Origin: an uncultured Clostridia bacterium
Lineage (GTDB): Bacteria > Bacillota > Clostridia > Christensenellales > Borkfalkiaceae
Direction: 5' to 3'
NCBI GenBank assembly: GCA_934247935.1
Contig: CAKQKE010000001.1
Coordinates: forward strand, 1-64,000
Length of the DNA: 64,000 nucleotides
Shown: positions 59,195-64,000 of the stretch, in pieces
How positions within the stretch are numbered: position 1 is the stretch's first letter
Layout: each line of letters opens with the position of its first letter
Notes under the pieces: model-generated
What the model saw: the letters and a program-made list of their open reading frames with translations, nothing else
Told to the model about the DNA's origin: nothing
Database searches by the model: none
Position numbers and translations under genes: made by a program

Positions 59195-59244
59195 CTGCCA
59201 CAATCTATCATTGATTTATGACGGCAAAATACCGCATAATTTCA
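59195..59244 (+). repeat. 50-bp dispersed repeat, copy 2
   Basis: Matches 55140-55189 at 41 of 50 bases and again lies directly behind a terminator. Confidence 0.65.
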
Positions 59245-59317
59245 ATTATTTTTTGTAGAAACGTTTATTTAAATTGACGGTCTATTATGCCGCCGCTTGT
59301 AATTTTAAAGGAGAAAT

Positions 59318-59716
59318 ATGGATAAGGAAAAAAGTTTTCGCCAAATGGCGAAAGAGGCGAAAACCCGCATGAAATCGGGTTTTTGGGAAAAACACAAAGA
59401 GGAAGTAAACGAGCAAATTGCAAAAGCCGATCAAGAGGGCGTAAATGCGTCCAAGGTAATCGAGTATTACCAAAACAAAGCCGCTACCGCAGTAAAGGGC
59501 GGCAGTAAGGAAGACGAAGAATTTTACCAAAAGGTAAAAACCATTCTCGATACGGTGGGCGAAACGAGCGACATTCTGGGCAGGCTTACCGATAAAGAAT
59601 ATTACGCGTCGCTCACTTACGAGCAAAAGCAACGCTATTCGATGGAACTTTCCAACAAATATCGCGCCGCGCTCGAAAGATATAAAAACGAAATGCAGTA
59701 TGAAAAGTTTGTATAA
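59318..59716 (+). CDS. Unknown 132-residue charged helical protein
   Basis: AAAGGAG lies eight bases before the ATG. The protein is rich in Lys, Glu and Ala, predicted mostly helical, with no membrane segment: MDKEKSFRQMAKEAKTRMK at the start, then EEDEFYQKV-type heptads and KYRAALERYKNEMQ near the end. It may form a coiled coil. I do not recognise the family. It stands alone between rpsU and pcrA. Confidence 0.75.
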   Translation: MDKEKSFRQMAKEAKTRMKSGFWEKHKEEVNEQIAKADQEGVNASKVIEYYQNKAATAVKGGSKEDEEFYQKVKTILDTVGETSDILGRLTDKEYYASLTYEQKQRYSMELSNKYRAALERYKNEMQYEKFV

Positions 59717-59809
59717 ACGCAATCAAATTTAAAAATTTTTGCCGCCTTTTATTTTAAACGAAAAGGGCGGCTTTTTAAATGCGTAAAACAGTGTGGTAAA
59801 ATGCGGCTT

Positions 59810-59849
59810 CTGTCGTGTTTACGGCATACGTTTGCGGTAAACACGGCAG
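59810..59849 (+). repeat. Dispersed hairpin repeat, copy 4
   Basis: CTGTCGTGTTTAC (59810-59822), 14-nt loop GGCATACGTTTGCG, GTAAACACGGCAG (59837-59849), a 13-bp stem with one wobble. There is no T-run. Confidence 0.7.
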
Positions 59850-59991
59850 AAAATATGATATTAGTTGTAAAAATCGCACTTACAGTCCGCAAAAATTCAT
59901 ACGGTTAAAAAGAGGTTAAAAACGGTCGATTAGTTGCGAAATTTCCTTGAAAATAATCTTACTATATGTTAATATATATTAGGAGAAGAAT

Positions 59992-62433
59992 ATGTACGAT
60001 TATTTAGACAAACTCAATGAAGAACAAAAAAAGGCGGTTTTAGACACCGAGGGCGCGGTGCTTGTGCTTGCGGGCGCGGGCAGCGGAAAAACGAGAGTGC
60101 TTACAAGTCGTATCGCTTATATAATAGACAAACTCGGCGTGTTGCCGCAATCGGTTCTGGCGATCACGTTCACCAACAAAGCGGCGGGCGAAATGAAAGA
60201 GAGGCTCTCTTTAATGGTCGACGGCGCGGAGTATATCTGGTGTTCTACAATCCACAGCATGTGCGTGAGAATTTTGCGTTCTACGATAGACAGACTAGGG
60301 TATAGTCTCAATTTTACCATTTACGACGAAGTGGACAAAGAAAACCACATTAAGCGCATAATCAAAAGAGACTTTCACGACAGCGAAGAAGGCACTTTAA
60401 GAAAAAAGGCTAAAGATGCCGCCGATTTCATTTCAAACGCAAAAAGCAACGGAATCACTTGCGATCAGATACGTTATAAAACTGTAAGGCTTTACAACGC
60501 CGACAAATATTTACCCATTTACGAGACTTACGAGCAAGAAATGCAAAGTTCGTCGTGTCTCGATTTCGACGATTTGCTGTGGAAGACCTGCGAGGTGCTT
60601 GAAAGGTTCGACGACGTGAGAGAGCATTACGCCGAAAAATTCAAATACATACATATCGACGAGTTTCAGGACATCAACGCCGTGCAATACCGCATTGTGA
60701 AAATGCTCGCAAGCGTACACGGAAACATTTTTGCCGTGGGCGACGACGACCAAAGTATTTACGGTTGGCGCGGCGCGGAGATAAAGACGATACTCAATTT
60801 CCACAAAGATTTCAAAGGTACTAAAATTTACAAATTAGAGCAAAACTACCGTTCGACGAAGAAAATTCTCGACCTTGCCAACACCGTCATTAAAGACAAC
60901 GTTGAAAGGACGGACAAAGAATTGTGGACGGAAAATCCCGACGGCGCGTCCATCGAATCATTCGAGGCGGAAAACGGCAACGGCGAAGCGTTTTTCGTTG
61001 CAAAAACCATTAAATCGCTTTCTTATTACGGCTATTCTTATTCCGATTTCGCCGTACTTATGAGAGTGAACGCCTTATCGAGGTCGTTCGAGCAAAGTTT
61101 TTTGGAGTACGGCATACCTTACAAGGTTTACGGCGGCTTTAAATTCTTTGAAAGAAAGGAAATCAAAGATTTGCTCGCTTATTTTAAAGTGCTTATAAAT
61201 CCGCTCGACAACGAGTCGATTTTGCGTATAATCAACGTGCCGAAACGCGGCATAGGCGATAAAAGCATAGAATTTCTCGTTCAATACGCCGCCGACAACA
61301 AAGTTTCGATATACGAAAGTTTGTCCGACGTGGAAGATTTTCCTTTATCGAAAGGTGCGAAAGACAGGTTGAAAGAGTTCAGAAAACTCATTTCTTCTTT
61401 AATGATAGACAGGGAAATTTGCGACGTGGTCGAACTTTATGACAGAGTGCTTGAAAAAACCAATTATATGTCAATGTTTTCCGACGACACCGACGAGGCG
61501 GACTCTAAAAAGATGAACGTCGGCGAACTTAAAAACTCCGTCGTGGAATTTGTAAAACAAAACGAAAACGCAACCCTTGCCGACTATTTAAATTCGGTCA
61601 CTTTGTCTTCCGATACAGACGAAATAAACGACGGCGATTTTGTTACCATTGCGACGGTGCATGCGGTAAAAGGTCTCGAATACAAGGTCGTGTTCGTTGT
61701 GGGTATGGACGAAAATTTATTCCCCTCGTCAAGAACTAAAGATGAAGGCAACATAGAGGAAGAACGCAGACTTTTCTACGTGGCAATCACGAGAGCGGAA
61801 GAAAGGCTTTACATTACGAGAGCAAAAGAAAGAAGACTTTACGGACAAGAGTCGCAGTTTATGTCCCGTTCGCAATTTTTATCCAAAATCGCCTCGAAAA
61901 TCGGACTTCCCGAAAAGGGCAGCCGCTCCGCTTACGGCTATAAAAGCAATTCGTACGGCAGTTATGGCGGCGGCTACAATTCTTATGGCAATAATAGATA
62001 CGGCTCGGGCGGATATCAAAATAATTATCAAAACGGCAACCAAGGCGGGTATAGCGGCGGCAGCCAAAACAGTTATCAAAAATCAAATTATTATAAGCGA
62101 AACGACGATTATAACGACGATTTCGGCGACGAATATCCGACTTATGCGTCCAATTCAAACACTTTTGATAAAGGCGCAAGTAAAAGCAAATCCGCACTCG
62201 GCGGGGTGGGGTTAGGGTTCTCATCGTTAAACGCAAACAAACCCAAAGCCGCAAAGTCCGACGTATACACCGGCTATAAAACGGGAATGAAAGTAATACA
62301 CGACAAATTCGGCGAAGGTATGGTAATCACCGTCAAGGGCGAGGGCGAAAACCTGATTGTGGACGTAGCGTTTAAAAACGTGGGAATAAAATCGCTTTCG
62401 GCGAAGTTCGCCCCGATGAAACCCGTGCAGTAA
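59992..62433 (+). CDS. pcrA: UvrD/PcrA-family DNA helicase with Gly/Tyr/Asn-rich linker
   Basis: 813 residues. Helicase motifs in order: GAGSGKTRVLTSRIAY (Walker A Lys33), TFTNKAAGEMKERL, DEFQDIN, VGDDDQSIYGWRGA, LEQNYRST, TVHAVKGLEY and VAITRAEERLY. After the core, residues about 644-723 form a low-complexity stretch dominated by Gly, Tyr, Asn and Ser, then a Tudor-like C-terminal domain (KVIHDKFGEGMV). PcrA usually has a shorter Gly/Ser linker at this place. The helicase removes RecA and proteins from DNA and helps repair. TTGAAA-17-TAATAT (59947-59975) is a likely promoter, starting about ten bases before the ATG. Confidence 0.95.
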   Translation: MYDYLDKLNEEQKKAVLDTEGAVLVLAGAGSGKTRVLTSRIAYIIDKLGVLPQSVLAITFTNKAAGEMKERLSLMVDGAEYIWCSTIHSMCVRILRSTIDRLGYSLNFTIYDEVDKENHIKRIIKRDFHDSEEGTLRKKAKDAADFISNAKSNGITCDQIRYKTVRLYNADKYLPIYETYEQEMQSSSCLDFDDLLWKTCEVLERFDDVREHYAEKFKYIHIDEFQDINAVQYRIVKMLASVHGNIFAVGDDDQSIYGWRGAEIKTILNFHKDFKGTKIYKLEQNYRSTKKILDLANTVIKDNVERTDKELWTENPDGASIESFEAENGNGEAFFVAKTIKSLSYYGYSYSDFAVLMRVNALSRSFEQSFLEYGIPYKVYGGFKFFERKEIKDLLAYFKVLINPLDNESILRIINVPKRGIGDKSIEFLVQYAADNKVSIYESLSDVEDFPLSKGAKDRLKEFRKLISSLMIDREICDVVELYDRVLEKTNYMSMFSDDTDEADSKKMNVGELKNSVVEFVKQNENATLADYLNSVTLSSDTDEINDGDFVTIATVHAVKGLEYKVVFVVGMDENLFPSSRTKDEGNIEEERRLFYVAITRAEERLYITRAKERRLYGQESQFMSRSQFLSKIASKIGLPEKGSRSAYGYKSNSYGSYGGGYNSYGNNRYGSGGYQNNYQNGNQGGYSGGSQNSYQKSNYYKRNDDYNDDFGDEYPTYASNSNTFDKGASKSKSALGGVGLGFSSLNANKPKAAKSDVYTGYKTGMKVIHDKFGEGMVITVKGEGENLIVDVAFKNVGIKSLSAKFAPMKPVQ

Positions 62434-62523
62434 ATTAAAACGAACGTGCAATAAAAAGGTTTTGCGCAATACTACAAACACAAAAATTAAGAAGCAGCAT
62501 TAAGGTGGCATTAAGGAGAAATT

Positions 62524-64000
62524 ATGGCAGACAGAATGAGACAACTTGTCAATTTACTCAATAAATACGCATACGAGTATTACGTGCTCGACAATCCCAC
62601 CGTATCCGACGGCGAATACGACAAACTGTACGACGAACTTAAATCGCTTGAAGAGCAAAGCGGAGAAGTGTATTTCGACAGTCCCACAAAAAGGGTGGGG
62701 GGCGAGCCGATAAGCGCGTTTAAAAAACACCGACATATCACAAGACTTTACAGTCTCGACAAGGCTGTCAGCGAGGACGAAATAGGTTCGTTCGACGCAA
62801 AAATCCGCAAGGTAATGGCAGACCCCGAGTACACCGTGGAATATAAATTCGACGGGCTTACCATTTCGCTCACATATGAAGACGGCAAGTTCGTCAGGGC
62901 GACCACGAGGGGAAACGGCGAAGTGGGCGAAGACGTAACGGCGCAAGTGCTTACCATAAAAACATTCCCCTTATCGATTGCCTATAAAGGCACGTTAGAG
63001 GTAAAAGGCGAGGCGGTAATACGTCTTTCCGTGCTCGACGAAATCAACAAAACATCGGAAGAAACCTTAAAAAATGCGAGAAACGCGGTGGCAGGAGCAA
63101 TAAGAAATTTAGACCCCAAAGTTACCGAAAAACGAAAGCCCGAGATATATTTTTACGACGTAAATTACATGTCGGAAGGGCAACTTGACAGTCAGACGGA
63201 AGCCATTGATTTTTTAAAGAAAAACGGCTTTAAAGTATACGACTTTTTGCGCATTTGCAAAAGCGTGGACGACATTTTCGACGCACTTAAATACATTGAA
63301 GAACAGCGAAAAAAAATCGACGTGCTTACCGACGGCGCGGTAATTAAACTCAACTCGTTTAAAGCGAGAGACGTGCTCGGCAGTACCGAAAAATTTCCGC
63401 GGTGGGCAATAGCGTTTAAGTACGAACCCGAGGAAGTAACCACCGTTCTTGACGACGTAATCTGGCAAGTCGGCAGAACGGGCAAACTCACTCCTCTCGG
63501 CATACTTCAACCGGTTGAATTGTGCGGTGTAACGGTAAAGAGGGCAACGCTCAACAATTTCGGTGATATTTTAAGGAAAAAAGTCAAAAAACCGGCGAGG
63601 GTGCTTATTCGTCGAAGCAACGAGGTTATCCCCGAAATTTTGGGTGCAACCGAATATTTCGACGACAGCAAAGATATCGAAAAACCCGAATTTTGTCCCT
63701 ATTGCAAGACAAAACTCGAGGAAGCAGGCGCAAATATTTTCTGTCCCAACAAAGATTGCAGACCGAGGGTAGTTGGCAATTTAGTCAATTTTGCCCAAAA
63801 GGACGCAATGAATATCGACGGCTTTTCCGAAATGACGGCGGGGCAACTTTTCGACGAACTCGGCACAGACAAGTTTTCCGATTTGTATAAACTTACCGCC
63901 GAAACGCTTGAAAAACTCGACGGTTTCCAGAAAAAGAAAGCGGAAAATCTGATAAAATCTATAGAAAAATCCAAAAAAGTATCGCTCGAAAGTTTTATTT
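62524..64000 (+). CDS. ligA: NAD-dependent DNA ligase, 3' end outside window
   Basis: 492 residues seen from the ATG at 62524 (AAGGAG eight bases upstream); the frame is open to the window edge and about 150-170 more residues are expected. The Ia domain (1-60) is followed by the adenylation domain with KFDG (Lys108) in VEYKFDGLTISL. This site is usually EL-K-IDGLAISL, so Tyr-Lys-Phe is a variant. RAGAI-type motif, OB fold and zinc finger (CPYCKTKL...CPNKDC) follow, then HhH repeats. pcrA-ligA is a common Bacillota order. Confidence 0.95.
   Translation, partial: MADRMRQLVNLLNKYAYEYYVLDNPTVSDGEYDKLYDELKSLEEQSGEVYFDSPTKRVGGEPISAFKKHRHITRLYSLDKAVSEDEIGSFDAKIRKVMADPEYTVEYKFDGLTISLTYEDGKFVRATTRGNGEVGEDVTAQVLTIKTFPLSIAYKGTLEVKGEAVIRLSVLDEINKTSEETLKNARNAVAGAIRNLDPKVTEKRKPEIYFYDVNYMSEGQLDSQTEAIDFLKKNGFKVYDFLRICKSVDDIFDALKYIEEQRKKIDVLTDGAVIKLNSFKARDVLGSTEKFPRWAIAFKYEPEEVTTVLDDVIWQVGRTGKLTPLGILQPVELCGVTVKRATLNNFGDILRKKVKKPARVLIRRSNEVIPEILGATEYFDDSKDIEKPEFCPYCKTKLEEAGANIFCPNKDCRPRVVGNLVNFAQKDAMNIDGFSEMTAGQLFDELGTDKFSDLYKLTAETLEKLDGFQKKKAENLIKSIEKSKKVSLESFI

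Overview
The window reads as chromosomal DNA of a low-GC Bacillota, most likely an anaerobic gut-type member of the Clostridia. The grounds are the order comM-dprA-topA-trmFO-hslV-hslU, hrcA-grpE-dnaK-dnaJ behind a perfect CIRCE operator, TrmFO instead of MnmG-like folate enzymes, rubrerythrin and FeoAB as anaerobe traits, an LtaS-type enzyme, and near-consensus TTGACA-17-TATAAT promoters. I cannot name genus or species from the sequence.

Layout. 1-2.9 kb is the right-hand end of a Tn4451-type mobilizable transposon: relaxase C-terminus, a small ribbon-helix-helix-like protein, TnpW-like protein and large serine recombinase. It abuts an IS200-type transposase that has lost its start, as if the transposon had landed in it. 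3.5-6.1 kb is a polar amino-acid ABC importer on the minus strand. 6.6-9.2 kb carries two unknown small genes and a GT-C-like membrane protein. 9.4-18.7 kb is a tight housekeeping run (comM, dprA, topA, trmFO, hslV, hslU, hisS), followed by a thioredoxin, an acyltransferase and rubrerythrin. 21.1-21.8 kb holds tRNA-Glu and a 6S RNA on the minus strand, then comEC (without its nuclease-like domain) and holA.

24.5-26.4 kb is an AT-rich accessory patch at the 3' end of tRNA-Thr. It has a duplicated tRNA tail, a 70-bp repeat at both edges, an inverted-repeat segment without transposase, a chimeric DUF262/RHS-like broken gene and a small membrane protein that may be an immunity partner. 26.4-30.3 kb has two unknown small proteins, an EamA transporter and a MATE efflux pump. 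The MATE gene has a short leader peptide embedded in a terminator. 30.5-34.8 kb is a TetR regulator divergent from a feo iron-uptake operon, with twin operators between them. 34.8-38.1 kb is a MacB/FtsX-type ABC exporter ending in a heavy-metal-associated protein. 38.5-42.9 kb couples the diadenylate cyclase CdaA to a 37-residue membrane protein, an aspartokinase-like protein and an LtaS-like enzyme.

43.3-45.4 kb is a radical-SAM DNA-metabolism pair under a promoter flanked by two LexA-like boxes. 45.5-49.2 kb is a hexosamine operon (GlmU acetyltransferase-like domain alone, GlmM, GlmS). 50.3-58.4 kb is the heat-shock operon, then prmA-rsmE-mtaB. 58.5-64 kb has a HIT protein, rpsU, an unknown coiled protein, pcrA with a Gly/Tyr/Asn-rich linker, and the start of ligA, which runs off the window.

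Cross-cutting signals are several genes whose promoter places the transcription start at or within a few bases of the ATG (leaderless or near-leaderless), a dispersed hairpin family with a 14-nt ATACGT-containing loop (four copies), a 50-bp repeat placed just behind two terminators, and long alternating purine-pyrimidine tracts. The best candidates for new biology are the MATE leader attenuator, the CdaA-linked microprotein, the LexA-like control of the radical-SAM pair, and the chimeric island at tRNA-Thr.
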